A DNA stretch of 64,000 nt from Amyloporia xantha. Taxonomy: Eukaryota > Basidiomycota > Agaricomycetes > Polyporales > Adustoporiaceae. Below are positions 10,422-22,946 of this stretch, piece after piece. The stretch spans positions 1,426,001 to 1,490,000 of the forward strand of contig JAYKKR010000006.1 of NCBI GenBank assembly GCA_036971615.1. Reading direction: 5' to 3'. The first letter of the stretch is position 1, and the number at the start of each line of letters is the position of its first letter. The position numbers and the translations under genes are program-made. The notes beneath the pieces are model-generated. The model made no database searches and was not told where the DNA came from. It worked only from the letters and a program-made list of their open reading frames with translations.

Positions 10422-13400
10422 GATAGTGCAGAGGATTGTGGAAAGGACCTAGATATCTTAGTATACGGGTTGGTCGACTGCAAGCCCATCGCCAGCATCG
10501 CTGCTGCTTAACCTATACTCTGCGATACGGCCGCAGTATACCCCATGTAGTGCATGTACGACATTCCGTACAATATGGTTTGAGTCTCAGTCGCCATCAG
10601 CGGATGAATGGAAGGCATATGTGGCGTCCGCAATTGATGCCTTCCGACACCTATGTTGGTACCTGCCATCTATGACAGAATGTCGATATCCCGCAGCCCA
10701 TGAGAAGTGAGGTGTTTCCGCGGCCGCACACCATCCACAGCTGCACTGTGGAACTAGTTTTGAGACCGTCCCGGATAAGGCTAGGCATCGACAGAGTATC
10801 CTTGAAGTTCACCCTATTGCACAAAACACCGAATTAACCCAGGCTCTACCATGCGAGATATCGACCAATACTTGATTACTCAGAGAATCTCAGCGGAATT
10901 TCATTATTGACTCACGTCGATCCCGAAGTGCTTCCGCATCATGTTGAGTATCGTAAATAAGGATGATACGTATGCATCACATACTTCGACACATTTTGGC
11001 CTCCAGGCTAGTAGTTTGGACGAGCGTAGTTCTGTAGAATGCGAAAGAGACACACATAGCCAGACACAGGCCTAGGGCAAAGAGCTTGCTGGCATGATCG
11101 ACGAGAGCAATCGAGAATTATGTCCGACATACACTACAGCCAAAGCGGTGACCCGTCCGTATCAATAAGCCACCGACAATGTCGCCTTCCGCTAAGCCAC
11201 ACTCTTGTCTCGGAACAGGAAGTAACTTCGAGTGTATCACCGCTGTCGATAGTAGATCTTCATGCGCTTGAGCTTATCGCTGTGCGATAATCAGCGATCG
11301 CTCAAAGTAAAACCGGAGATACGAGTCCTTGCAGACAGCAATTGAGGAATATTGGCTATTAGATCTTGCAGCGTGAGCAGCGCAGGGCCCACTCTAATTC
11401 GCCACCCAGAGAGTCTGGCAGTAACTAGCAACAAGACTGATGTCCGCGAATTGTTGACAGGAAATGTGCCCAGGCCTCATAAGACCGTCGATAAGCTGCG
11501 CATGCAAGTCTATCTCTGCCGCCCGCACATATCGAGTTACGAACCGTGTAGTTCACCGTTATCGGATAGAGCTCGAAGGAGTTTGACTAGCCCCGACATT
11601 AAACCCCTACAGGAGCCACACCTAGAAGGAAATAGCGCAGAGGAGGCGAAGATCTCACCTTAAAACTCAATCCCGGCTGTTCACGGAGACGATGTGAACA
11701 TAACAAGGACAGGGAGCCAGACAATGGTACGAGCGACTACGACCCAGTATAAGGTCCGTTTTTCATTGAAGAACACAGCGGTTTGTTCCTTATTGTGTGC
11801 GCGGAAGCTTGACATCCCTGAGCGAGATGCTTCGCCAACAAGCCAGACGAGCTAGATCGATGCGTCTCTTTGAAGAGCCACTGATGGGATGCGACCACCA
11901 GATACGCCGGACACGTACGTCACCACTGGCATTCGCGCTGATCAATGTACCGCGCGAATCGTATGCCCCTTGGTCGCAAGACGATAAGATGGCAGGTAGG
12001 AAGTGAGGGAAGTGAGGGAACGATGCCAGCTGTTCACCCACTGCAGGTATGACGAAAAGCGCCAGAAAATGATAAAATCCATGGCCAGCGGCCAAAAGGT
12101 GCGATTGGTCTTCGCCGGCGCTGGCGGCAGCAATGCGGTCGTCGTCGTTCGTTGTCTTCGCCCTCCCATTGGGGCGCTCTCGTAGACCCTGGAGATTCTG
12201 GACTTCAACAGAAGGACCTTGGGAGCCAAAAACAAGTATCTATAGTGTCTAAACGCTCGGGGTCTCGACTTACAATAGTAGCCCATGAGAACTCATTGAT
12301 GAAAAAAGGATATGATACTGGGATGCACTGCAGAACAGGCAGTACAGACCGCCTTTAGTCCGCAAAGACGTAAAAGTACGGACTGGAAGTTGCAGCGACG
12401 TCGACTCAAGGATAGTCAGTTGCTGTTGCCAGTGCGCCATCGATAAGACAAAAATTTAGATGACAAAATTATTTGTCCTCAAACTCTACGTAGTATAAAC
12501 CAAAACAGAAAGCAAATTAGCACCGAACATATGACTGTGAGTCTGTGACTGTGTCATAGGTGGGGAAATAGATATGAATTGCAAAGACGTACTATTGGAA
12601 TTCACAGAACACCTACATAGGCTAGTGCGTTGTCAATGAGGCAGTAATAGGCGAAAACATGAAATGCACAGGAGACATAGATTGTTTATCGGCCATAATT
12701 TTTAGATGGCATCTTGTTCCATGTCTCTAATATTATTTCACATTTGAAGCTCACACCATCACTACAAGTCTAAGTGGATGCTTTTCTCTCCCACACCGTC
12801 GGCGGATCAATATTCATAACACAACATTCTACGCCATGCCATACCTGTCTTGCTAGCTTTCGTAGTGATACTGCACTGTCCCACACGTCTCCTTGCGTGC
12901 TCAGCTGATACTTTTTGGGCAGACATCTTCCATCACACAGCGCGCAGTGATTGATACTCCGTGCAATTAAATTCAAAAACACTGAAGAGGGACGGTCATA
13001 TACTGCACTTAGAAGTCTGGAACAGACAGCATCCTGAATGAGTCTATAATTCCACTTTTCGACAAGTGCCCTCTCTTCGCCCTTTTCCGTCACGTGATTA
13101 TCAGCGGGGAATAATCTTGACTTACTTTTCTCCTTTCCGTGCATCTCACACTCACATCCGCTTGGAGAAAAGCAGAGGACCTTTCAATCTGGTTTTATGT
13201 TTATCTCGTTTCCGCCCTGATGTTCCCGAACCTTGCCTGCTGCCCGTGCCCGCTGTGTCAGCTCTTCTACGGCGTTAAGAACACGTGGAAAGTCCCAGCC
13301 TACATAGGCCTAGCTTGTTCCACGGTGCCAACATCCTGCTAGCTATAGGCCGCTCCCTTGAATCCTGTTGTGTTCTATCGTAAGAGCTGCACCATTATCA

Positions 13401-14033
13401 ACATCCATGATTGCTCAGCGAACAGATTTAAGGATGTGTTATGCCGGAATGTTTTCAGGGTGACGGACAACTATATACCAGATAGTGAGTGTGATAGAGT
13501 TATAGTTATTTACACAGAGAAGCTCCGGAGCCCTGAGAGCCAACTAATTTCCTTTGAAATTCAGGGGCCAAGGTGAGATACGGCGCGCCTCACACTGGCC
13601 GACCCACATATCGCATTCTCCACAGAATATCGATCTGTGAAGATTTGTGAAGATGCTTTTGGGTCGAACTTCAGCGGCTAGCCACTATATGCTATCAAAG
13701 GTAGGGATTTTGAGCGATGTTTTAGCAAAACTCAAGAGATGGACACGCGCCAGTGTTAAGATGACTTCGCCGTGCAAGTCGCAAGCTGCACACTGATTTG
13801 GCTACGCGATCATTCGTGCTCATATAACTGCGGACACCGCTGGAATGAGGCTCCCTCGGATGATGCAAACCACATATAACAATCGAGATCTGAAGATGAA
13901 GATGCTTATCGCGGCCCTGAGGTCATGCTAGTCGGAGAAGGGTCAGAATGCACCGAACTGTAGGCATGGAGATCTCCAATACTTACTTCTGATGCTTGCC
14001 TCGTTGGTCATGCATCTTGGTCATCCCGCTGAG
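10422..14033. other. 3.6-kb gene-poor stretch
   Basis: It lies between the P450 start and the MITE. Open frames are short, on all strands, without introns that join them and without family motifs. An ATG-started 124-codon frame at 12770-13144 (-) is not recognisable. Probably decayed sequence or regulatory DNA. Confidence 0.5.
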
Positions 14034-14613
14034 GAGTCTACGGTCGATTGGTCGGGTTCGATTGGCGCCCGCCGATAGTCGCGCGTCACGGCGGACAAGT
14101 CACGGCGTGCCGGTAATGAGTAAATACCAGAGTAATAATAACAGCCTTTGGCCCAATCTCGCAAGATAAGACTGCCGGCCATGGTTTTGTTCCATAAATG
14201 GAAAATGTCGGTGTGCGAAGAGGGCCACTGTTCGCCCGCCCGAGGGAGACCACCCGAGCGCAGTGAGGGAGGGTAAGGCACAATAAAGCCTCGTTCGTCG
14301 TTCGCGCATTTAATGAAATAAGGTGTAGTATTGGGACTAGGCGGCTTCATACAATAAGCCTTTCAAAGTCACTGCCTTTATTGCAAGAACCTTCAAATTT
14401 AGACAACTCTGTCTACTTAATTTGTATGCTACAATTGATTTACCTACTTAAAAACGCCATAAATAGACTTATTAGTATATAAAATAAGCTGGCCTAAGGG
14501 TTTTTCAAGACAAATTGCATGACTGGAAGAGGGTAAACGTGACTTGTGCCCGTCGTTGTGACGCGCGACTATCTACGCGCGCCAATCGAATCCGACCAAT
14601 CGACCCCCCCCTC
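14034..14613. mobile_element. Mutator-like MITE, 580 bp, with TIRs and 9-bp TSD
   Basis: The two ends are inverted copies of about 70 bp. The left end (14034-14103) contains GGTCGATTGGTCGGGTTCGA, ATAGTCGCGCGTCAC and ACAAGTCACG. The right end (14538-14613), read on the other strand, contains the same blocks in the same order, with a few mismatches and small gaps. Both termini start GAG on their own strand. The element is flanked exactly by CCCGCTGAG at 14025-14033 and 14614-14622. A 9-bp direct repeat with long TIRs is the hallmark of Mutator/MULE elements. The inside has no transposase frame, so it is non-autonomous. Confidence 0.85.
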
Positions 14614-14622
14614 CCCGCTGAG

Positions 14623-15060
14623 CGCTCAATAATGGCAGTTCCGATGATTTAGGTGGATGAAACGGGCGCTTTCGGTATCAATTCCTCACCGATGCGCAGG
14701 AAAATGTGATATTGTTGTGTGCAGAAATCGCTTCCCACAACAGGCTCATCAATTGCGTTTCTTAATGAGCCTGCTTACCTTCTTTGTCGACGACCATCCC
14801 ATCAATCTCCCTTGGCATGTACTAGTATCACTGTTGACGCACCTGGGGTGGAGCGTGTCTGAGACCAAATTTGAATTTTTGAAGTGCTGAAATCCTGCTG
14901 TCCGATCTTCTTCGGCTTCATTGGCTATGTCAAAGTAAATACTTCCTGATCAAACTTACTCCCATCCCCGAAACCCTTTGTACACTATTTGCAACTTCTT
15001 ATATCGCGAACCCGCTCTTCTGAACTCCACCCAAGTTGCTTCTGAACGCATCCTAGGATC
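14623..15060. other. Upstream region of the zinc-finger gene
   Basis: Between the MITE and the ATG at 15061. No gene was recognised. It would contain the zinc-finger gene promoter, so the MITE sits about 450 bp from that start codon. Confidence 0.4.
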
Positions 15061-16274
15061 ATGTCTTGCCTCAGCTTCCCTGTGGAAGAGCTCAGTAGGT
15101 TGCGCGTTTCCATCAAGATTCTCGCCTCGGGTGGGTTCGCCTTGAGCGTGCAGCCTGCCGCCAATGCCAATTCGCAAGTGAGCGGTGAGCATTTCTTCTA
15201 TTATTGATGTGAGAGATGAGCTGAGAGCAGCAGACTCCGGCGGCGGCGGCGGCGGCGGCGGCTGCACCTCTTCATATTCGGTCAAGTTCGAGACACAAAG
15301 GGACGGTGATGAACACATACTGCAAGTGTTTACCACTCTGGACCGTGATCCCCCAGCAATGCCCAGTCCGGTCGTAGAAACAGCAAATTTTGCTCATCCC
15401 CTCCGTCAGTCTGTCGTTGAACCCATTCCAAACTCTAATGCTCACTATGAATGGCCCCGTGTAGACAGCGATGAGACCGTCGTCGACGCCATGGGATCGC
15501 TTGAATTCTCGGAGCTGGATATGAGTTTATCTGGTTAGCCATACTCCTTACCGTTGGTGTCGGATTCTTATTATTATTTGGCCAATGGACAGAGTTTGAG
15601 TTCAATACCTTGGGACAACATAGCCTCTCGTATGAGGGGACCAATGATATGCAGACTGCACCGCAGTATCAGTGGTCTTTCGCAAGTCGTATGTGTATGA
15701 AATGTTGTCTCTTACTACTCTTGCCGACCCTTATCCTGTAGTAGCGGACAGTATGCAGCAAGATTCCCACCAAAGCGCGCGAGCCCTTGGAGCAGCAGTT
15801 GACAATAGGCCCTACGCTATTTCCGAAGCGTCTGGCTCACCTGCAGCGGAGCCTCTAAACGCCTTGCCGGATGAATCCGACATGTTCTCGCCATGCCCAT
15901 CTTCAAGTTCTTCGGCTCCCCCTCCTGCCTCTCCGGATTCAGACGGTGCCAATTCTTCGACTTCCTACTCGCCCACCCGGAGGAAACGCACAGTAGCATG
16001 TCCAAAATGTCCACGACACTTCACGAACGAGTATACCCTCAAAGTTCATTCCCGCACCCATAAGCCCAAGACGCCCAAATCGCTACCTTGTACGATGGGT
16101 TGTCCCGAGCATTTCTCGAGGCAGCACGACAGATTGCGTCATGAAGTCCTGAAGCACGCACGAGAATGTGAATGGGTGTGCGAGCGCTGCAGGAAGTTTT
16201 TCTCATCGAAGAGAACGCTCTCGAATCACATGTGCCGAGATGGAGGATCCGCTATGCGTTGGGAGATTAGTTAG
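15061..16274 (+). CDS. C2H2 zinc-finger protein, putative transcription factor
   Basis: Predicted 350-residue nuclear DNA-binding protein from four exons: 15061-15184, 15231-15533, 15593-15685 and 15742-16274, all phases consistent with GT-AG introns. Residues of roughly 43-52 form a Gly run from a CGG repeat. A Ser/Pro-rich stretch follows, then a basic run (RRKRT). The C-terminal fingers are CPKCPRHFTNEYTLKVHSRTH, a longer-spaced CTMGCPEHFSRQHDRLRHEVLKH, and CERCRKFFSSKRTLSNHM with a trailing Cys. The first and third follow the C-x2-C ... H pattern; in the third the last ligand is Cys or is missing. It stands between the two redox-gene groups and could regulate them, but nothing in the sequence proves this. 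The start is the first ATG that keeps all exons in frame. Confidence 0.75.
15238..15261 (+). repeat. (CGG)8 trinucleotide run
   Basis: Eight uninterrupted CGG units at the start of exon 2 of the zinc-finger gene encode a polyglycine run. Such a tract is prone to length changes. Confidence 0.9.
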
Positions 16275-16857
16275 TAGAGGAAGTTCTTGCGATCTGTAGA
16301 CCCTAGATGAAGAGCAAACCTTGTATTTCTAGTCATGACTCACTGAACTGTTTTTGAATAAATTTTTGCGGTTTTGGTACGTTACAGATGCCGTGAATAC
16401 TGTATTCCTGATCATAGCATATCTTGCACGCACCTCCCGTTCTTCATTCGGTCGGCTTTAGGCCTTCGCCCTCGATGCCCTCTTTCGGTATGCACCATCA
16501 ACCAGCATCCACGGCGTTCAAGCGCAAAAATCCTTTCTCCTCGCCTTCCAGACAACCTAAGTCGCTATCGTTGTGCTTCTGTGCTCTATCCGTGGACACT
16601 GGGATACTATTGATCGCCGTTTGCTTGCCACATCTCGGGCGCCTAATCCTCATAATTGTCCCACATTGCAAGCCTGAGCGACACGACCATGCTGCTCGGT
16701 GATAGTCGAGTCTAACTTTATGATGTGTTCAAGTGCCACATCTGCCATGAGCAGCCACGTACAAGCAAAACCACTTCATTTACGTAAATGTTTGACAGTC
16801 AACAAAGCAGAGCAGTAAAATCAACGTGAAGTGCCGTCATCTATTTCGTTCAGTATA
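16275..16857. other. Intergenic, convergent 3' flanks
   Basis: Between the zinc-finger gene (+) and the GMC oxidoreductase (-). No gene or clear repeat was seen. Confidence 0.5.
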
Positions 16858-19218
16858 TTACGCCGGGTTGTTACAGTGTCGTCCTTGGTCCGCCTTGATC
16901 ATGTCGGCCGCCTACAGTACGCTCATGAACAAAAGCTTACATGACGCGTAAGCTTAAAAGTCATACCTTTTCTGCGACCGCATAGACAGTTGCCTGCAAG
17001 TGCGTGGTTGATACTAATGGCATCATGGAAGCATCCACAACCCTCAAACCTTGCACGCCATAGACAGATAGACGCGGCGATAGCACCCCTCCGAACTCAC
17101 GCTTTTGCATGGAGCATGAGCCACTCAAATGCCCGAAAGTAGGTTGCCCGAGCGTGCTCCGAATGGAAGCCTCGATGTGCGCGTCGCTGTTGACATCAGC
17201 GCCGGGCGATAATTCTATGGCGCCCAACTCCTGCATGGCGCGTGACGACATAAATCTCCGGGCAGTGCGGACAACTGCGATCGCAACGCGCATGTCTGTA
17301 GGATTGCTGTACACACGGTAATCAATTAAGGGCGCAGCATGTGGGTCTGTTGAGCCGATGAGAATGGTGCCTCTCGAAAGAGGTCTTTGCAGTGCAGCAT
17401 CGAATTCCGCTCGGCCCTCGTACGTAATTTCCATGGCGGTGGCGTCGAACGAAGCATAATGCTCCAACAGGATATCTCGTTGCTATCATTAAAGGCGGTT
17501 ATTAGGGAGCTATTTATAGAACGTAGAGATGAAATAGTACGTACGACTTTGAAGCCTTCCACCAGATCGCTATCCGCGTTTGGCGGCAGGTGCATAGAAG
17601 GGTCTGCCATGGAGGCTTCCGTAATAATGGATTCATATTCGGCCGTCATATTACGCAAAGGGACCATCGCTAAGGCAAGACCGCGATTATTTGTGAACGG
17701 ACCAGTGCGGTTAACGTAGTAAACAGAGAGCTGCTCGGCAGCATAGGCTGTATCTTCGAGCATCAACGGGTTCGGGACGAGATCCTTCGTGACTTCAAAA
17801 TCAGTCAGTAATTTGCGGCATGTGATTAGGGATAAAGTGAACTTACACGCAAAAACGAAGTGAAGAGCAGGATGATCTTGGACGTTCTGGCCTACGCCAG
17901 GCAAGTCCACGAGAGTCTCGATCCCAAGAGAGCTCAGGTAGCGCCGGGATCCGATCCCACTTCGTTGCAGAACCGCAGGAGAGTTCACAGTACCTGCGGC
18001 TAAGATCACCTCACGAGTGGCAGAGACTGCGCGCTCCACGAAGCCTTCTCTAGGTACGAACTGCAGCAAAAGTGCATTCAATACTCAAACCCCGCCAGCG
18101 TCAAAATTGAATATATCTCACAGTGACGCCAGTCGCATCTAGGTCGCTGTTAAAGATAACTCTATCCACTGTATGTCCAGTGAGGATGTGGAAATTCGAG
18201 CGCTTTTGAATCGGGTCATAGTACGACTGAAAGGGCATATGAGGAGGAGCTTATCGGACCCAAACATGAGATGCATACCTGCCGCGCATACGATCTTGAC
18301 TGATTTGCTGCGCTTATCGAGTTTGGCATCCAGTAAACACCGACAGCGTTACCGTCGTTTCCATCAGGAGAATAGTTGACGCCGATCTCCCGCCAAGCAC
18401 GGAAGAAGTTCTCTGCAAGCGACTGTGAATATGGAGAAGCGTTAAAATCAGACCGGTACTGACTCATCGATGGCCATAGGAAGTTCGGATAGGTCGAAGA
18501 GATGGGGCCTTGTCCTCCATGCGCGCTCATGTTATATGTTATTTGAAATTCCTCTGCCATCGTCGGTGGTGGTGGGGTGAAGGTTTCGCTCTGTAGTATC
18601 CGTTAAGCAACGGAACGGTGATGTTTTGTGCACACTCTGACCTTGATGAAGAATGGCAAGAGACTCTTCCATGACCAGCCCGGGTTCCCAAGCTTCTCCC
18701 AAGCATCGTAGTCCACGGCGGCACCGCGGGGGAATACCATACCATTGACTGCTGAGCCTCCACCAACCACACTGGCAGCCCAGATCCCAGCGGTTCTGTT
18801 ATGGAGGCCCTGCTGAGGCTCTGACGTGTAGTTGAATAGATATTTCGCATTCGTGATGCCGAGACCCTTCCGAGCGAGACCAGGGACCAAGGTGTCCGGC
18901 TCGCGTTCATCGAAATATCCGTGTTCAATCACGAGCACAGTTTCTGTAGGCGTGATGAGAGGCGTGATGAGTCGTTACAGATTCATATGAGCGATTTGTG
19001 CGAATCTCACTAGACGGGTCTTCGGTCAATCTGTTCGCAACAGTCAATCCGCTGACGCCACCTCCAATGATGATGTAATCATATAAAGAGAGTAGAGGGG
19101 TGTCTTGGAAGACCACCTGTGCAAGTTCGGAGGCGTGGACTAAAGCCAGGCCTACAAGCACCAAGGCTAAACACGACCGCAGAGAGAATATGTCCATCAT
19201 TGGAGATGAGCGTTGCAT
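16858..19218 (-). CDS. Secreted GMC oxidoreductase, aryl-alcohol-oxidase-like
   Basis: FAD-dependent glucose-methanol-choline family oxidase or dehydrogenase, probably extracellular. The ATG at 19218 (or the Met at 19200) precedes a signal peptide ending near ALVHASE. The dinucleotide motif IIIGGGVSG is at residues of about 49-57. GMC signature 1 lies around VVGGGSAVNGMVFPRG, signature 2 around GTVNSPAVLQRSGIG. The catalytic region has FGHLSGSCSM and, near the end, VVDASMMPLVSTTHLQATVY, giving the two conserved His positions. A small terminal intron with donor at about 16974 joins AEK to AADMIKADQGRHC; the stop is at 16858. About eight short introns in all. Family members oxidise aryl or alkyl alcohols and release H2O2; the substrate here is not known. 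It is divergent from the cyclase gene, with a repeat between them. Confidence 0.9.
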
Positions 19219-19621
19219 AGTAACACGGACAGACGTACCAAACTTATAAAAGACTGAGAAGAGGCATGACTACTCATTGAAGTGGTCAACGGCCGTCCTG
19301 TTTGTTTTGTTCACGGCGAGTCTGATGCAAGTTCTGCAAGTGACATATCACTGATCTTTTCGGGTGAGCTAGAATGGCAGATGTGGTACATATGAGTCCA
19401 TGAAGTTGACCTTGACATCTTACCATTCCACCTTTTTCTGGCCGAGCCATTTCATGCATTTCGCAGTCTCGGACTCACCGTTCGTCGGACGACCAACGAA
19501 ATAATTGATTGGCAGAGTTACGGCTAGTGATTTATGGCTCATGGGAGGACGCCTCAGCTTTGACGGCCTCCAGAGCATATTGCAATTAGATTGATATAGG
19601 ATTAACATTTTCTGAATTCAT
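19219..19621. other. Upstream region of the GMC gene
   Basis: No gene was recognised. It should contain the promoter of the GMC oxidoreductase. Confidence 0.4.
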
Positions 19622-20004
19622 GTCCCAAATGACCTGTCATTTGGTTATCAATTGATGTACGGTGAGTGTGCTTATGTAAGGGCTCCACCCTCGTTGGAAC
19701 CGAAACGTTTAAGCGATCACGTTCTTGTTTGTTTCCAGGTGATGTTTCTCACTTTGACTTTGCGCTTTTGCTCCTAGGGGTCCACGCATTCGAAGGGGGA
19801 CTACTTATTCTGCTGTCCATGTCTGTGCCAATTTTTGAATATGTTTTGTAAGCTGTTGGAAGCGGTAGACGTATCTTTTGACTGCATCACGTGGTGTATG
19901 GAAACCACTCACGTGTATTTCACGTGAATGGTGCTCGCATTCGGTTGCCACGTGGTGCTATATGATTTTATATCAAGTAGGAACTTCTTCCTCATCAGAG
20001 TCGT
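19622..20004 (+). repeat. 383-bp dispersed repeat, copy 1, with four CACGTG boxes
   Basis: It matches 38033-38415 in the same orientation without gaps; I count three substitutions. It starts in a hairpin (CCAAATGA ... TCATTTGG). Near its end are four perfect CACGTG palindromes, at 19888, 19910, 19921 and 19949. Sequence outside the 383 bp is unrelated in the two places. It shows no TIRs and no TG...CA ends, so the class is unclear: a fragment or solo end of a mobile element. Confidence 0.9.
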
Positions 20005-21170
20005 CACTTTGCTGCTGCCAGTGCTTGACTTAGTGTCGGTATCAGTGCTGTTCTGTGGGCCGGGTCGTACTCACATGTGCCGCTGGACCCGCTCGCGTCG
20101 TCCTTGCGGCCGCGGGAGCTGTTCACGATCGCGTCGGAGGTGCTGGGCGTCGCAGAGCGTCTCCAGACGGTTCTCAACGAGGAGCAGGATGTAAGGGTGA
20201 ACAACAGGAGCATCTTTACCCTTTGATAATAGGAAGAAGCTTGACTGCCCAAAAGCGAATTGCAATCCTGGCTCTATAAAACTAGACGCAGCAATGAACC
20301 TTTCTCCCTGTCTAATTTACGCTACGTCTAATTGCATTGACTTATGAGCTGATGGTATTGCGACGTGATGGGTACTAAGATGAAGGTCCGGCAACCATGA
20401 AGGGCACAGTCTAAGGTCATTTGGATTCGGGCGTGCGGAGCATCGCCGTCTCAAACCAAGTAAAGTAGATTCAACTTTTTGTACCGATCGGCGATCGCGG
20501 TGACGAGGAGTCACGTGCAGCTAACCAACGTCGGCGCTTCCTGACTCATATGTTGGTCCCGTCCTTCATCCGGCTACATTAATCCATACTTGATCTCACT
20601 TTCGGGCGGCCGTCCACCTCAAAGCGCGTTCTTCAACATGCTTAGAGCACCAATCATCAAAGTATAAGTCCGGCCAGTTGGCTCCCTTAGGCCTGAACAG
20701 TGAAAATCGAATGCGAATCTAATTAGTAGGCTTCAGAAGAACTGAACTTTCACGTTTCCCAGGTAGTCTAATAATGCGCAGAACGCGCTGCTATAAGAGA
20801 CGTCTTCCGTGCACGATACATAACTGGAGGAAGGACTGTTGTGAGCGTCATTCATTGATTCAACTTCTAGAGATTGTTACCAGCGAACCATGTATTATCA
20901 GAATGACCCTGTCCAGTGGGGGGAGACCTGCACGCAGTCCCCTGTAGAATGTTTGGCTATCTCTAGGTCCCTCCCTGCTCAATCACATGCAACGCAGCAT
21001 TCGTGGAGTTTGTGGAGACTGCAAGTCACTAGCACTGGATGGTCGAGGATGGCTAGGTGCATCAAAGAACTCACCGCGCAAATTATCTATATGTAATGGT
21101 CTGCGGAAAAGAAGCATACAGAACACGCGGCCGCTAATGCGAAAGGCCGCTGCGCCTCCATCTTAGGTTG
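20005..21170. other. Upstream region of the terpene cyclase
   Basis: About 1.2 kb without a recognisable gene, between the 383-bp repeat and the cyclase promoter. Confidence 0.45.
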
Positions 21171-21178
21171 TATATAAG
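21171..21178 (+). promoter_or_regulatory. TATA box of the HAD/terpene-cyclase gene
   Basis: TATATAAG lies 63 bp before the ATG at 21234, a good consensus in a suitable position. Confidence 0.6.
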
Positions 21179-21233
21179 CACCTCTCACGTCGATTGCTAA
21201 TAGTATCATCTCGCTCTCGCACTTTCCACGGTC

Positions 21234-22946
21234 ATGTCTTTCGAACCCCTCAACGCCGTTGTCTTAGATCTTGGAGATGTCTTGTTCTCCTGGTCGGCCC
21301 AGACCAAGACGGACATCTCATCGAAAACCATGCACCAAATGCTCTCGACTACGACGTGGTTCGACTATGAGTGCGGTCGCATCAGTGCGAAAGAGTGCTA
21401 CGAGCGCGTCGGCCTTGAGTTCTCCGTCGATCCTGCTGTCATAGCAAACGCCTTCGAACAAGCGCGAGAATCCCTGCAGCCGAACGACGAATTGTTGTCG
21501 GTGATTCGCGGCCTCAAGGCTCAATCCGGGGGCACTCTCCGAGTGTATGCGATGTCCAACATCTCCTTGCCCGATTACGAATTCCTGCGCGCAAAGGAGC
21601 TTATCGACGGGCTCGTGTTCGACCGCGTCTTCACCTCAGCGGCCGCTGGCGAGCGCAAGCCCAATTTGGCTTTCTACACGCACGTCGTCGCGGAGACAGG
21701 CCTGGATCCGCGCAAAGCCGTCTTCGTGGACGATAAAATTGAGAATGTCCTGTCCGCGCGTTCACTCGGCTTTCATGGCATTGTTTTCGACGATGCCGCG
21801 AGCGTCATGCGCCAGCTACGCAATCTTTGCGGCAATCCCGCCAAGCGCGCGTGGGACTTCCTTCGTAGCAATGCTGGCAGCTTGAATTCAGTCACAAACA
21901 ATGGCCTGGATATTCAAGAGAATTTTGCCGAATTGTTGATCCTCGAAGCTACCGGCGATCCGTACGTCGGCCCATCTCCTTTCATTCTCTACCTATGCTT
22001 ACAGATTAAATTCTTTAGCTCCCTCGTATCTATTTCTCACCCCGAGCGTACATGGAATTTCTTCCGAGGTGAGCAGGGCCACTCCGCGGATTGACTTGAT
22101 TTTATTGATGCCTTGGCGAACAGGTAAAGGAATCCTTACAAAGGAGGATTTTCCGGACGACTTGGACACCACTTCCCTGGGTTTGACCATCACAAAACCT
22201 GATCCTGCCGTTGTTCATTCTATCCTAGACGAGATGCTGGGATATCTTAACCCTGATGGCATTGTGCAGGTCTGTTCTTTCCTGTGAATTTTACATGTTC
22301 ACTGGTCGTGACTCACTCGTGACTTCTCCAGACATACTTTGATCACTCCCGACCCCGGTTTGACGCATGTGTGTGTGTCAACGTTCTTGGACTCTTCTAC
22401 ACCTACGGCCGTGCAGCTCAGCTGTCCCGTACGCTCGAATGGGTACATCAAGTCTTGGTCAACCGCGCATACCTCGATGGCACGCGCTACTATACCACCG
22501 CCGAATGCTTCCTGTTTTTCATCGGGCGTTTGCTGTCGTCATGCGACGACGAGGACCTGCACCGCAAGCTGAAGCCTGTTTTCCGGGAGCGCGTCATAGA
22601 GCGCATCGGCACCGAGGGTGATGCACTGGCACTCGCCATGCGCATCGTCGCATGTGCATCGGTGGGCGTCCCGAATGAAGTGGACATGCGCACATTGCTA
22701 TCCATGCAGCGCGACGATGGCGGATGGGAGACGGGCTGGGTGTACAAGCTTGTCCTGGCCAAGACGTTGATCGGGAGCAGAGGCCTGGCCACTGCCATCG
22801 CCCTCAAGGCCATCTCATGTGCAGTTCCTCCGCCTCTCGCGTCGACTTCGACTTCGCATGCCGCCAGGGATGTAGAGTCTCAACTGGGGACAAACGTCCC
22901 GCACACCGCCATCATAGCCACTCCTGCCATTGTACAGGTGTATTAG
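21234..22946 (+). CDS. HAD-like/class II terpene cyclase fusion (AstC type)
   Basis: Predicted 512-residue sesquiterpene cyclase in four exons: 21234-21961, 22019-22068, 22124-22269 and 22332-22946. The N-terminal HAD fold has motif I LDLGDVLF (nucleophile Asp kept, but Gly at +2 where HAD phosphatases have Asp), [11 protein letters not shown] (motif II Ser), [10 protein letters not shown] (motif III Lys) and [10 protein letters not shown] (motif IV). The C-terminal half has [10 protein letters not shown] at about 22159, the DxDT(T) acid motif that protonates the terminal alkene in class II cyclases, and [11 protein letters not shown], a QW-type motif. This layout is that of AstC of Aspergillus oryzae, which makes a drimane diphosphate from farnesyl diphosphate. 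By analogy this enzyme would cyclise FPP; the exact product is inference. The tail after ALKAI is not conserved in my memory of the family. A TATA box lies 63 bp upstream. Confidence 0.88.

Noticed and set aside
12770..13144. ATG-started 124-codon frame on the minus strand in the gene-poor stretch
   Set aside because: No family motif, no supporting exons and no promoter context; similar open frames occur by chance in a 3.6-kb stretch.
19666..19851. 61-codon frame within the 383-bp repeat, present in both copies
   Set aside because: Conserved only because the whole repeat is nearly identical; no family similarity.
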